Numbered from the stretch's first letter, positions 1-13,639 are shown. The stretch: 64,000 bases of DNA from Portunus trituberculatus (GCF_017591435.1 NC_059294.1:16891242-16955241); one strand, 5' to 3'. A program made the numbers and translations. Notes: a model not told the origin generated them from the letters alone.

Positions 1-176
1 CCCTGTTCACTTAGCAGTAAATAGGTACGGGATGTAACTCGAGGGGTTGTGGCCTCGCTTTCCTGGTGTGTGGATTGTGTTGTGGTCTCAGTCTTACCCG
101 AAGATTGGTCTATGAGCTCTGAGCTCGCTCCGTAATGGGGAAGACTGGCTGGGTGACCAGCGGGCGACAAAGGTGA

Positions 177-181
<5 letters not shown>

Positions 182-241
<60 letters not shown>
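182..241. repeat. (TA)30 microsatellite
   Basis: Pure TA dinucleotide run. Open frames across it in both directions encode only alternating Tyr-Ile and are not genes. Confidence 0.97.
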
Positions 242-244
<3 letters not shown>

Positions 245-480
245 CAAGCATCGAGAGTGTTTATCAAAACCCTTTTCCTGAATCGTAACTTAAGATCACC
301 ATTAAAATGTTCATCTGCCTCCAGCCTTCGCTCCAAGTCACAAGCTACCAGACATTAGCAAACCCAAGGCTAGGCAGCGGGAAATCAACCAGAAGTTACC
401 GCTGTTCTCATCAATACAAGTGGTGGCCGTGAAACTACATCCAGATCAAGTGGTAGAACGGTGCTCAAAGAACCCACTAA

Positions 481-484
<4 letters not shown>

Positions 485-536
<52 letters not shown>
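485..536. repeat. (TG)26 microsatellite
   Basis: Pure TG run in otherwise unique sequence. The flanks (242-484 and 537-925) show no recognisable gene or element. Confidence 0.97.
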
Positions 537-537
<1 letters not shown>

Positions 538-923
538 TCATGTACATTTGTGCTAGCATGGATAAAAAGACTTCAAAACCATTTGTACCTCTTTTCTGTC
601 TCATCATCACCATCAATCCTCACATGTCACTGCTGAAGCATACAGGAACCGCCTTCATCTTGCTATGTTAATGATAATCCCTCGCTGCTCTCCCTCATTT
701 TACCACCACTACCACTACCTTCTCCTCCTCCTCCGCCGCCTTTTCTTGCTCCCCGATCTTGATTCACTGTCGCATTATAACCACCGTGCACCGCCTTGCC
801 GTGATCCCATTCAGTTCTCTAGGCACCTGATACGCATTCACGGACGCAGCTAGTTACCATTGACGGGATAAAAGCGAGGGAAAAAGTCTCCATGGGTGTT
901 CGATTACCAATATGTTATGGGTG

Positions 924-925
<2 letters not shown>

Positions 926-974
<49 letters not shown>
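926..974. repeat. (AC)24 microsatellite
   Basis: Pure AC run. Short GGT/GAT-rich stretches follow at about 1161-1203 and 1312-1345. No coding sequence is recognised between here and the SINE at 3889. Confidence 0.95.
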
Positions 975-978
<4 letters not shown>

Positions 979-1689
979 ATCAGACTTTTCCTCACGAGGA
1001 TTGGTCCCGATAAGCTTCTCCCTCCTCCTCCTCCTCTTCGTGCAGGCATTCATTAGAAAAGCCGCCTCCTTCCTGTGATATCATGTGCTGTATTGACTGA
1101 CGTAATATGGCGTGGCATTTTGAAGAATTATGATTACGGAGCGTCTTCATAGGGCTTACGCGGTAGTGGTGGTGGTGGTGGTGATTGGTGATAGTGGTGA
1201 TGGTTTTGAAAGGTATCAAGGCATTTCCATCTATGTATTAGGTTCTTGGTACAGGAAGAAAAATATTATGTTTACGTGTGTATTTATGCATATTTATTTA
1301 TGAAAGTAGTAGTTGTGATGGTGGTGGTGATGATGGTGATGGTAGGAAAGAGGGTTAGAGTCGTGAGTATATATGTAGTAATGAAGGTGGTGGAAGTTAG
1401 GAAAGCGACAGAAAGATAGTATTTGGCGATGATGGTGATGGTGGCTGTGATCGTGATTGCGGTGTTGGTGGTGGTTAGATGTGGACTAAAGAGAAGACTA
1501 AAGATTGGCCATCATCCTCCACAATTGCACGAGCGCCGTGACTCAGATTCCACTCAGTTGCACTCATCACGGCACTCAAGAATGTAAGGGTCGCTTGACC
1601 AAAGGCAGACTAATCCAACATTTTAAGCTGTAATGCGAGAGATGCGTGAACGTGGGTGTTGAGAGGCGAGCGACGATAATGGACAGATG

Positions 1690-2300
1690 TGAAGTGTTTT
1701 CCTTTATTATGCATCGTTTTCCTATTATTTTGCTTCATTTCAAGTCACGCTTTCAGAGCTTCACAAAGATAAGACATGTTCAATTATATTCACTCAGCTA
1801 TTTTAATATGTAAGAGAGGAAAACAGGCAACAAAAAGAGAAAACAAAAATGTTCACTCAGTTGCCTTTTCCCTTGCAGGTTAGACCAAGAAGCGAGCGGC
1901 AATGAAAGGCAGATGCGATGTTCTGTTCTTTATCATGTGTCGTATCTCTGTTACCTTGTTTAATTTCATCTCATACTAAAGAGACTCATAAAAGCAAAAG
2001 GTGTTAATTTGTATTTGTATCTGCTGAGACCTAGCGAAAAGAGAATAGCGGTGGCAAAATGTGATGTCCTTAACATTAACATGCTATTATATCTCTCTCA
2101 CCTTTTTCTAACTCATTTTTTTTATTTCATCTCACATTCCAGAGACACACAAGGATAAGAAATTTCGAGTTATATTTAGGCAGAGCTACATCCTTAGATT
2201 CTTAGAGAAACAGTAGATACTTGTTGAGTGTGACTTATACCAATACTTTGCCGCGTCACATTTCAGATAAATTCAAGGATCATGCTGCTCTGAACTTAAA
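1690..2300. repeat. Degenerate tandem repeat, about 3-4 units
   Basis: A diverged block recurs head-to-tail. The core, a TTTCAT-TCA segment followed by AGAG-CWCA-AARRATAAGA, is seen near 1733, 1961 and 2121 and weakly near 2251. Each is preceded by a T-rich segment with GATGT/GATGC. Spacing shrinks from about 228 to 160 and 130 bp. It is an old satellite-like array with no coding potential. Boundaries are approximate. Confidence 0.55.
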
Positions 2301-3309
2301 TCCTCGTCTCATCGTCCGTGCCAAATCAGTGAGCCACAGTTTCTTTCCCGTCACTATTATCCAAATGATCATATTCTGAAACTCTTTTGTATCGTAACTC
2401 CATTATTTTCAAAAACCTCTAGACTAGATGGAATTACAATTGCTTTTACGGGTATTTCTCACAGTTCTACTGACGAATCAACAAAATTTCTACATTATCT
2501 AAAGGAAAAAAAAGGAAGAAAGCCCTTGAAAATCCAGCTAATCTTCTCTGTAGCTTTTGAAAATAACTGTAGTGAGAGAGTAAAGCGTTTCAGCATACTG
2601 GCCAAACTAAGGCTAAACTCACACCAGAGTATCTCTCAACAACTCACCGGCTCTACATCTTCGTTTATGGATTCTGAATCAGGCGTCCTATTTCCTCTAC
2701 GCGGACTCAAGCTTCGAGATTCAATCTGTACCTGGCTGCTAGTTTTGTACCTAATGGAGATGGCAATTAGCCCAGAGCAGCTCAATATCACCGCTTGCAC
2801 ATGAGGCGATGCTCCAGGACGAATGGTTCTGCGTGGTGTACACTCCAGCAGGTGTCTCGCTGATCGGCTTTACATGCTAATTAAATCTTTGACCCGAATG
2901 TATAAGAAATGGATACAATAAGAACATAACATCATAAAAGCTGCAAGAAGCCATCAGGTATGCACGTGCAAACCTATACAAAATATGAAGTCTATTTACT
3001 TTACACAAATGAATAGATGCATTTTCTGTAACCAAATAATATCAATACAGTGCCAAAAGAAAAATATATTAAATAATCCAAAAACAAAATGGAAAATAAA
3101 GAAAAGATGCAAAATTTAACCGAGTATCTATGAAGAGTAAATCTATTATGCCAGTATATATGAAATGTTCAGCAGTGAAAGTCAGGAGGACAGCATCACT
3201 TGGCTGTGCTATCACGTACAGGCTACCGGCAATGCCATGACGCACGTCAAACTAATACCATGCATCCGGTTATGAAATGGCGCTTTGTTGGCACGATACA
3301 TACACATAC

Positions 3310-3312
<3 letters not shown>

Positions 3313-3370
<58 letters not shown>

Positions 3371-3382
3371 AAATTCCCACGG

Positions 3383-3421
<39 letters not shown>
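3313..3421. repeat. (AG)28 then (CT)18, self-complementary pair
   Basis: An AG run (3313-3368) and a CT run (3386-3421) are separated by only 17 bp, so the two arms can pair as a hairpin or cruciform. No gene lies nearby. Confidence 0.95.
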
Positions 3422-3425
<4 letters not shown>

Positions 3426-3527
3426 ATCCCATCAGTGATGTATAACAAAATTCCTTAAGAAGAAAAAGCTATTTCGATGTAAATACAAGATATATTTTTA
3501 GAGAAAGGAAAACTATAGCAGTGGTAA

Positions 3528-3569
<42 letters not shown>
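3528..3569. repeat. (TAG)14 trinucleotide repeat
   Basis: Pure TAG/AGT run followed by an interrupted short extension. Confidence 0.95.
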
Positions 3570-3670
3570 GATTAGTAGTAGTGAAGAAGAATAGTGAAAA
3601 ATTTAATATACCCACAACACCCATCACCACCATTCTTCTGCAAAAAGAAAACAAAAAATAATCACTTATG

Positions 3671-3772
<102 letters not shown>

Positions 3773-3822
3773 ATGTTTATTCGTCTAGATTGTGTAAACA
3801 CACCCACCCACCCACCCATCCA

Positions 3823-3823
<1 letters not shown>

Positions 3824-3888
<65 letters not shown>
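3824..3888. repeat. Compound (CA)n(GA)n microsatellite
   Basis: A CA run (to about 3869) passes directly into GA repeats. It abuts the 5' end of the SINE at 3889. Confidence 0.95.
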
Positions 3889-4100
3889 TGCCGCCGTGGT
3901 ACAGTGGAACCATGCGTGCTTTGGGGTCCGAGGGGTCTCCAAGCGCACGGGTTCGAATCATGTCCACGTCCCGAGTGTAGATTGGGCTTCCTCACTCGGG
4001 GCAACGGTTTCCTAGCGAGTGGGCTTTGAGATAGGAGGTACTCCAAAAAGTATCCCCTTTAGCCCAGAAATTCCTGTGAAAAGCCCACATGGTATAGATT

Positions 4101-4105
<5 letters not shown>
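3889..4105 (+). mobile_element. tRNA-derived SINE, copy 1
   Basis: The head carries a Pol III A-box-like TGGTACAGTGG near 3896 and a B-box-like GGGTTCGAATCA near 3949, spaced as in a tRNA gene. The head itself (about 3889-3965) is tRNA-like with mismatched stems. About 140 bp of unrelated body follows and ends at a (GA)n tract. It is not a functional tRNA gene. A diverged relative of the body lies at 53060-53192 on the other strand. The parent tRNA is not assigned. Confidence 0.65.

Positions 4106-4141
<36 letters not shown>
4106..4141. repeat. (AG)18 SINE tail or microsatellite
   Basis: AG run immediately 3' of the SINE body, possibly its simple-repeat tail. Confidence 0.9.
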
Positions 4142-4145
<4 letters not shown>

Positions 4146-4310
4146 CTATTCGCTTATGTATGTACGTATGTACTTACCTTCCTAGTATTACATTTTCTTA
4201 TTTCATCCATATTACTCTAGGGAAATGTATCCGGCGCAGAGGTAATATAGCCAGCCAATGGTTAGGTCGAGGAGGAAGAGGGAGAGGAGCAGGAGGAAGA
4301 GGATTCATAT

Positions 4311-4313
<3 letters not shown>

Positions 4314-4364
<51 letters not shown>
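4314..4364. repeat. (AG)25 microsatellite
   Basis: Pure AG run. Confidence 0.95.
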
Positions 4365-4369
<5 letters not shown>

Positions 4370-4439
4370 TTCATTGAGTCTCCATTGGTGATCTAGCTTT
4401 TGTTCTATTCTCGTATTTTCTTTCTTTTCTGTTATTTGT

Positions 4440-4441
<2 letters not shown>

Positions 4442-4499
<58 letters not shown>

Positions 4500-4570
4500 C
4501 GTCATTCCTGCAGAAGAGGAGGAGGAGGAGGAGGAGGAGGAGGAGGAGGAGGAGGAGGAGGAGGAGGAGG
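4442..4570. repeat. (CT)28 followed by (GGA)19
   Basis: A CT run (4442-4497) and, after 17 bp, a GGA trinucleotide run (4515-4570). Ser-Leu and Glu/Arg-rich open frames here are repeat artefacts. Confidence 0.95.
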
Positions 4571-5690
4571 AAGAAGAAGAAGGAGGGGGGTGCCGGAGGT
4601 AATGGGGGCGTACATTAGTCAAGTCAATTTTTCTCTTCCTGTTACTTGTTCTTATGGGAAAGAAAAGTACAAAGCTTCTGCTGCGGGAGACTGGTGTGTA
4701 GTAAAAGCGATTGTTGTGGTGGTAGCGGAAGGGATATAGGGATTAACTATGATTGTTATTGTTGATGGTAGTAGTAGTAGTAGTGGTGTTTGTGGTGATG
4801 GCTGTAGTTTTGGGGTGCTTGTGTTATTTAAAGTGTGAAGGAGGTACATAAAGAGAACAGGAAGAAGAGAAAATAGCTATTATGTTACTCTTTCTTTCCG
4901 GTAAAAAAAAAAAAAAAATAGTGATAAATTGAATGAAATTGAGATTTGTGTTCGATTACACCTTTTTATTGACATTAGGAAGGGTCTATGGAGGTCATAA
5001 GATTAAAGACCACAGTCTTCACTATTTTAATCCACACATGAGTTTCTAAAGCTGTATAAAATCACCAAATACTAACCAAAATGCATATAAAAATGCGCCA
5101 TGATACTGAAGGGGTTAAAGAGAGGAATTTCGGCACATTCCACAAACTAAATTGGCGTTGATTGTATTCCTTGTTCACATATGATAAAAAGATATAAAAT
5201 AAAAATAATGAATACGTAATAGTAAATGAATAAGTAAAACCAATTTTAATCAGAGAAAACAGTCAAGAAAAGAGACTCTACTTAGAATTCGGAAATATCT
5301 TGCTACTCCTCTCTCCTGAAGCAATTCAAGTTACAGGCTGAAAGTGGCTACCTAAAAATGCGTATGTCACTTAAACAATATTTCTCATCATACAAATGTC
5401 AGATCCCTTCAGCATTCACTTGAAACAGAATGACGCAGAATATCAATCACAGTAATGCTAAAGCAACTCCAGCACTGACATATATAGAAAGAAGTGGCTG
5501 GATGAAAGAAAGAAAGTGGTTGAGTGATATTCGTCGCTTGTTGACAGATACGCATTGGCAGCAGCGTGAGGCGATGCGATGCTTGTCATTACGGACTGTG
5601 GCGACCTTTAGCGATATTGTCCTTATTCAAAGTTTGTTCTTGTATTTGTCTTGGATTGCCAGGGTTCTTGTTCTTGTTCTCTTTATTATT
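4571..5690. other. Gene-free stretch
   Basis: AT-rich, mostly unique sequence with an A-run at about 4903-4918. No coding sequence, RNA gene or element end is recognised. Confidence 0.5.
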
Positions 5691-5695
5691 ATTAT

Positions 5696-5753
<58 letters not shown>

Positions 5754-5973
5754 GGTGGTGGTGGTGATGGTGGTGGTGTTGCAGTTATTGTTATTGACGT
5801 TGTTGTTGTGTTGGTGGTGGTGATGTTGCTTTTTCTTCTTTTTCTTTTCCTTTTCCTTTTCTTGTCTTCTTTTTTTCTTCTTTTTTGCAACATCAACTAT
5901 CCAACTCACATTTGCTAAATCACTAAATTCACTCATCATGTGTATATTACCACCACCACCACCACCACCACCA
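5691..5973. repeat. (TTG)n and related trinucleotide cluster, plus (ACC)n
   Basis: ATT/TTG repeats (about 5691-5752) grade into GGT, GTT and CTT-rich repeats. A separate (ACC)n lies at 5951-5973. The poly-Cys, poly-Val, poly-Thr and poly-Gln open frames across it are artefacts. 5974-6470 shows nothing recognisable. Confidence 0.9.
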
Positions 5974-6474
5974 CTACCAGCATCATTATCAGCCCTTATA
6001 AATCCAATGTAGGACAAAGCCTTCACTTTAATATTTTAGTAACATTACGCCTGATATCACGCCAGGGCAGCTTAAGACGGCTTGGCTGCCGCCTCAGCGT
6101 GAGGAGAGACAAAGCCTAAATTGTCCCAACCCGGCCAGTGATTTAGTCTGATCCTGGGTCCTCTTGGTGAGCTGAGAATTATAACCTCTTTATCAATGGG
6201 TTGCTTTGTTGACTCTGGTATGGTCATGCTTTGTAACAGTGGGAAATAATGGTAATTATTGCTTTTTCGTTTTGCTAATATGTTATTCTATCGGTGCAAG
6301 GAAACCAGATAGATTCTGGAAGGTGGAAAAAAGTTATTGTGCTCTTTTGTTATTCCCTCCTCCTACTACAAAAAATATAAACTAACTAAGATTTAGGTGA
6401 GTAACACTAAGAGCACTGTAGAATAATAACTAACGTCATATAGTAGATAGAAATAGATAATAAGTTTTCTAAGG

Positions 6475-9060
6475 TAGAAATGTCCCCAGGTCGGACTGCT
6501 CTCTTGACGATCAACCCAAATGCCTTGACACCTTCCTCAACTTTTTCTACATTAACTTCTGCAGCAATCGCAGTCTTAGATATAATATTCAATCTCTGGA
6601 ATGCCACCTCTCCTCTACTAAACCTCATCTTCTTTTCCTCACCAAAACACAGCTGTCTGAAGCAACTGACAGTAGCCCCTTCTCTGTTCCCTCCTAATTT
6701 CTGTATCCTCATTTTCGTTCTAAAGCTGGATGTTGCGTCTGTGTGCGCAACGACTTAACTTACTCTCGTGCCCAAGCTCTCGAATCTTCCGAGTTTTCCA
6801 CCATCAGGCTTCGATTCAATACTTACTCTCTAACTAAATTTATCTGTGCTGTCTATCTCTCCCCTAACTCCTCTGACTATAGTCTAACTTCCAAAGTGGA
6901 GCACATTCTGTCCCTCTATCCTTTCGCGGAGATTTCCATTGTTGGAGATCTCCACCACCAGCTTTGGCTTTCCTCTCCCTTCACTGACAATCCTTGTGAA
7001 CTAGCCTTCAACTTTGCTATCCTCTGTTATACTGAACGTATAACAAAGGTGGTAGTGTCTGGTATGGGGGCATACTTTCATTTTTTTTCTCAACCCAAAC
7101 CTTCTAAACCTTGGTTTAACAAGCCTGTTCTCGTGCTATACATGATAGAGAGGATGCCCACTAAAGTTACTTGAACCTTCCATCTCCTTAATCTCACGCA
7201 CTTTATATTTCTGCCCGGAATCATACCAAGTCTGTTGTTCAACTTGAAAACACTCCTTCATAAATAAAAAATGTCAAAATCTTTCAAACTTAAACTCCCC
7301 TCGAGACTTCTGGCATCTGGCCAAAAACATCTCCAATAACATTACTTCTTTATCTTTCCCTCCTTTATTTCACCCTGATGGCACCACTGCCATATCTTCT
7401 ATCATTAAAACTGAGCTCTTTCCTCAAACCATCGCTAACAACTCCACCTTGGAAGATTCTGGGCTTGTCCCTCCCTCTCCTTCTCCCTCTGACTATTTCA
7501 TGTCTTCAATCAAAATTCTTCGTAATGATGTTTTCCATGCCCTCGCTGGCCTAAACCATCAGAAGACTTATGGACCTGATGGGGTCCCTCCTATTGTTCT
7601 CAAAAACTGTGCTTCCGTGCTTGCACCTTGCCTGGCCAAACTCTTTCAACTTTGTCTATCGACTTCTACCTTTCCTTCCTGCTGGAAGTTTGCCTACATT
7701 CAGCCTGTTCCTAAAAGGGTGACCGTTCTAACCCTCAAACTACCGTCCTATAGCTTTAATCTCTTGCTTGTCTAAAGTTTATGAATCTATTCTGAATAGG
7801 CAGATTCTTAAACATCAGTCACTTCACAATCTTCTATCTGATCGCCGGTATGGCTTCCGTCAAGGTCGCTCTACTGGTGATATTCTGGCGTTCCTTACTG
7901 AGTCTTGGTCATCCTCTTTTAGAGATTTCGGTGAAACTTTTGCTGTCGCGTTAGACATATCAAAAGCTTTTGATAGAGTCTGGCATAAAGTTTTGATTTC
8001 CAAACTGCCCTCCTACGGCTTCTATCCTTTATCTCAAGCTTCCTTTCCGACCGTTCTATTGCTGCTGTGGTAGACAGCCACTGTTCTTCTCCTAAATGTA
8101 TTAATAGTGGTGTTCCTTAGGGTTCTGTCCTGTCTCCCACTCTCTTTCTACTGTTCATTAATGATATTCTTATCCAAACATCTTGCCCTATCCAATCCTA
8201 CGCTGATATACCACCCTACATCTTTCCACGTCCTTTCAGAGACGACCAACCCTTCAGGAAGTTAATAGATCACGCAGGGACGCCACAGAACGCCTGACCT
8301 CTGATCTTTCTAAGATTTCCGATTGGGGCCAAGAAAATCTAGTAGTTCTGAATGCCTCAAAAACTCAATTCCTCTATCTATCATATCGACACAACCTTCC
8401 AGACAACTGTCCCCTCTTCTTCAATGACACTCAACCGTCTCCCTCTTTCACATTTACTCATAATCTTAGCTGGAAACTTCACATCTCATCTCTTGCTAAA
8501 ACCGCTTTTATGAAGTTAGGTATTTTGCAGCGTCACTGCCAGTTTTTCTCTCTCCTCCAACTGCTTACTCTGTAAAAGAGCCTTATCCACCCTTGTATGG
8601 AGTACTCTTCGCATGTTTAGGGTCGGGGTTCCACTCAAACAGTTTTATTACAAGCTTTTCGTCTCATCAACTCATCAACTGACTGTCTTCAGCCTCTTTC
8701 TCACCGCCGAAACGTTGCATCTCTTTTTTCTTTTATGGCTATTTTCATGGTAACTGTTCTACTGATCTTGCTAACTGCATGCCTCTCCTCCTCCTGCGGC
8801 CTCGCTGCAGGAAGCTTTCTTCTTCCTCTCATGCCTATTCTCAATCATTCATACCTTTCTCTGGTAAACTCTGGCAGTCTCTACCTGCTTCTGTGTTCCC
8901 GTCTTCCTGCGACTTGACTTCTTTTAAGATGGAGATATCAAGACATTTGTCCCCTAATTTTGGCTAACCTGTCTTCTCTTTTAAAAACCAGCACTCAAGT
9001 GGCCTTTTTTTTAACATTGTGTTACCCTTGGCTGGCCTTCTCTCCTACATAAAAAAAGAT
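6475..9060 (+). mobile_element. LINE family A, copy 1 (EN and RT, decayed)
   Basis: Non-LTR retrotransposon on the plus strand. An APE-type endonuclease begins almost at the 5' end (FYINFC, FLTKTQLS) and continues near 6900 with an IVGD motif. The RT palm is recognised by YGPDGVPP, YGFRQGRSTGD and ALDISKAFDRVWH. The copy is dead: frameshifts split EN and RT, the Gln of the GVPQG motif is a TAG at 8118-8120, and YADD is broken near 8200. The 3' end has the family signature CCTTGGCTGGCC and a short A-rich tail. Three more copies lie in the window on the opposite strand (22640, 44378 and 56735). The clade is uncertain within the Jockey/CR1 group. Confidence 0.85.
7449..8073 (+). pseudogene. LINE A reverse transcriptase fragments
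   Basis: Two in-register pieces of RT. 7449-7740 holds the thumb-side linker and YGPDGVPPIVLKN. About 7768-8030 holds the fingers/palm with GFRQGRSTGD and the first catalytic Asp in LDISKAFD. A frameshift near 7720 separates them, and another near 8030 ends the frame. The same peptide blocks recur in the minus-strand copies, confirming a repeat family rather than a host gene. Confidence 0.85.
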
Positions 9061-9192
9061 TACTACATAAATTATAAGAAAATGTAATGTAAAAAAAATA
9101 TCCGAAAGTTGTGGATTAGTGTGAGAAATAATTGTTACTTGTTATAAATATAGAAAGGTTCGACGTTAGTTCCTTACTTGTGAACTAGATCA

Positions 9193-9194
<2 letters not shown>

Positions 9195-9250
<56 letters not shown>
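9195..9250. repeat. (AC)28 microsatellite
   Basis: Pure AC run shortly 3' of LINE A copy 1. Confidence 0.97.
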
Positions 9251-9252
<2 letters not shown>

Positions 9253-9355
9253 GCGGGAAACTGGAATGTGAGAGGATAGTCTTAACTTTTCCTTTTGTAA
9301 TATAATAATTCTCTTCCCGTGTAGCTCTTACTCTCAGGGCTGTTATTGCTATTGT

Positions 9356-9358
<3 letters not shown>

Positions 9359-9420
<62 letters not shown>

Positions 9421-9660
9421 CTCCTCCTCCTCCTCCTCCTCCTCCTCCTCCTCCTCCTCCTCCTCCTTTTTTCCCTTCTTCTTCTTCTTCTTCTTCTTCT
9501 TCTTCTTCTTCTTCTTCTTCTTCTTCTTCTTCTTCTTCATTTGCTTCTGCTTCTGCTTCTTCTTTTTCTTTTTCTTTTTCTTTTCTTCTTCCTCTTTTTC
9601 TTCCTCTTCTTCTTCTTCTTCTTCTTCTTCTTCTTTTCCTTCTCTTTCTTTTTCCAAGTG
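9359..9660. repeat. 300-bp polypyrimidine tract: (CT)29(CCT)16(CTT)n
   Basis: The plus strand is almost pure C/T: CT repeats (9359-9417), CCT repeats (9418-9466), CTT repeats (about 9475-9537), and then mixed CTT/TTC. Poly-Leu, poly-Glu and poly-Lys open frames are artefacts. Such tracts can adopt triplex (H-DNA) structures. Confidence 0.93.
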
Positions 9661-9838
9661 GGCCAGTGAGGTCAAATAAAGCTGCTGCTGTTTTCCTTTG
9701 TATTCTTTGTCTTTTGTAGTGTTCCTTCTCCTCCTCTATCTCCTTCTCCTCCTTCTCCTCTTGGTCTATGCATTTCGACAGCAAAAATTTATGCTAACAT
9801 TTATTTGTACAAAGAGACTCAGTAATGAGTTTTGTAAG

Positions 9839-11630
<1,792 letters not shown>

Positions 11631-11651
11631 ATAGAAAATAAGTGAAAAGGA

Positions 11652-12125
11652 GTGGAAGACTCCAAGATGGCGGAGAAATATGCCATTTCAGCATTATTAC
11701 CTTCGTCCTGTTATAAGTGTAGCTCTGATTCTGGAGACCCAGCAAAATTCATTAAATGTTGTCTGTGTAGCCGGTGGGCTCATACGAAATGTGTGAATCT
11801 GGCAGGGATTAAATCTGAAAATATCTGCAACGTGAGGTATCTGTGCGATGTTTGCTTCATTGAGGTGTCGGCTCTGAAGAAATTCATCAATGATGTTGAG
11901 GAATTTAAGTCTGATTTGAAGAGCATTACTGCTAAAGCTGACAAGATGATGGCAATAGTTGATAATAAGATGGCAAGAATGGAGGAGATAAGTATCAAGG
12001 TCGATGAGGCAACAGAAGGCTTGGCGGGAGTTGCTGAGTCGCTGAATTCTGCTGATTCGGAAAATTCCATACCTTGGCAGGATGTGAAGAGGAAGAGGAG
12101 GATGAAAAGAACCTGCTTGTTGTAG
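11652..12125 (+). pseudogene. LINE D ORF1, N-terminal PHD-type part
   Basis: The 157-residue frame starts MEDSKMAEK and has a Cys/His-rich PHD-like finger at about residues 20-70 (CYKCSSDSGD, CCLCSRWAHTKCV, YLCDVC). A probable coiled coil follows at about residues 75-135. PHD-type ORF1 proteins are known from CR1-group LINEs. The frame breaks at about 12115 and resumes in another frame at 12127-12175. Confidence 0.75.
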
Positions 12126-12174
12126 GGTAACTCAGGATTCTGAAGCAAATCTGAAGAATGAAGTTTCTCATGCT

Positions 12175-12840
12175 TTGGATGGAATGCAAATTAATGATAC
12201 AAAGTTTGCTAATGATGGCAAAAAAATAGTGATGAATTTTGCCGATGAGAGTCTGAGAAATGAGGCAGCCCAGAAACTGGAGAATGTTGAAAAGTTGACA
12301 ACTAAATCTGTTCAGAAAATTAAACCCAAGATAATGCTATGTAATGTCCATAAGGAAGAGACTAAGGAGGGTATCATTGATACAATTATTGCAAGAAATG
12401 ACTACCTTCAAGCAGTTCCTGATATCAAGTCAAAGATTGAGAATATTTTTTGCAAACCAGCAGCAGGGGGCACAGTTCATTACATCATGAAATGTGATCC
12501 AATGATAAGACAGTTGTTGCATCAGCATCAGGACAGGATTAAGCTTGAATGGGGAGTTTACCAGGTTCGCGACAGGTATCATGCACTTATCTGTTACCAT
12601 TGTCAAAGGTATGGTCATACTGAGGCAAACTGCAATGCCAAGAAAAATGGTGAGCATCCCGTTTGCTTTAAATGTGCAGGCAACCACAAGTCCAAGGATT
12701 GCACATCTACAGAGAAGAAATGCATAAACTGTGTGAGGTTTAAGAAACAGAATACTGACCACTCGGCGAATAATAGTTGTTGTGTTGTGTTGGAAAGTGA
12801 GATTGACAGGATCAGAAATGTTACAGATCATGGCTACTAA
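12175..12840 (+). pseudogene. LINE D ORF1, C-terminal zinc-knuckle part
   Basis: The 221-residue continuation of ORF1 contains an RRM-like central region and three C-terminal CCHC-type zinc knuckles (ICYHCQRYGHTEANC, VCFKCAGNHKSKDC, CINCVRFKKQNTDH). This is a nucleic-acid-binding chaperone-type module. It ends at 12840, and ORF2 starts nearby in a different frame. Confidence 0.78.
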
Positions 12841-13250
12841 TGCTGTGAGCTCTATGTTGAAATGTGGTTTATTAAATGTCCAGTCAGTTGGAAACAAGAC
12901 AATAGAAATCAGAACTTTGATTAATGATGAGAATCTGGATATTCTTGCTTTGACTGAAACTTAGCTGAGTGAATATGATACTGCGAAAATTAGAGAAATG
13001 ACCCCTGACACTCATACATTTGTGCACATACCAAGGAACATGATGCAGACCCATACAGACTCCATGAGCCAAGAAATAACCTTGACATGGGATGTCGAGT
13101 ATTTGTAAGATGTGCACCAAGGATTTACAATAAACTGCCAAGTAATATTAAAGGTTGTGCCAGGATCGATATCTTCAAAAAGAAATTGAAGACATATTTG
13201 TTCATGTAAGTTTATGATTTTAATGGCATGGAAATCAAAGACAATTATAG

Positions 13251-13499
13251 ATGCTAGTTGCTTTTGAGGGAGGCTCTGCTGAGCGCTGCCTCGCAGTGGA
13301 GCGGAGCCTTGAACAAACACAGCTCAAAGACATTACATACACCAACACAATACATGAACACCAACATGACAGGGAACACGGGTGGTTTAAGAAACCTATC
13401 AACAAATTAATCAAAGAATCACCAGAGCCAATATACGTAAATATAAATAAAACAAACAACTATCAACAACTAAGGAAAACTAACGAAATTATCATTTAA
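13251..13499 (+). pseudogene. Probable LINE ORF2 C-terminal remnant
   Basis: The frame has a basic HDREHGWFKKPINKLIKE block and ends NYQQLRKTNEIII. I read it as the extreme C-terminus of a Jockey-like ORF2, followed by a pyrimidine-rich 3' UTR (13500-13640). The assignment rests on general resemblance and on its position before a PLE start, the same arrangement as at 42300-44280. Confidence 0.4.
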
Positions 13500-13639
13500 C
13501 AACGACGGTCAGTCCGTCTACTTTTTTCTCTTCTGATCTCTTTCATATCTTCACCAAACCTTTCATCTTCCACTTTTCTACCATTTCCTTCATCCCTACT
13601 ACCTATCCCCATCCCTCCCCCCCACTTCACGTACAGTGC

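Larger units (their letters stand above)
11640..13210 (+). mobile_element. LINE D with PHD/zinc-knuckle ORF1 and deleted ORF2
   Basis: A 5' region with ORF1 (11652-12840) is followed by the first about 45 codons of an APE endonuclease (LLNVQSVGNKT, DILALTET from about 12853). A stop follows, and then the ORF2 C-terminus (CAPRIYNKLPSNIK, near 13110-13200) appears. Nearly all of EN and RT is missing, so this is an internally deleted copy with the junction near 13027-13045. Confidence 0.8.

Noticed and set aside
3889..3970. Functional tRNA gene
   Set aside because: Boxes A and B are present but acceptor and anticodon stems are mismatched and a non-tRNA body follows, so it is called a SINE.
5430..6026. 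162- and 145-codon frames with poly-Cys or poly-Thr
   Set aside because: Trinucleotide (TTG)n artefacts. The unique N-terminal part has no recognisable domain.
9185..9784. 199-codon Glu/Lys/Arg-rich minus-strand frame
   Set aside because: Translation of CT/CCT/CTT repeats.
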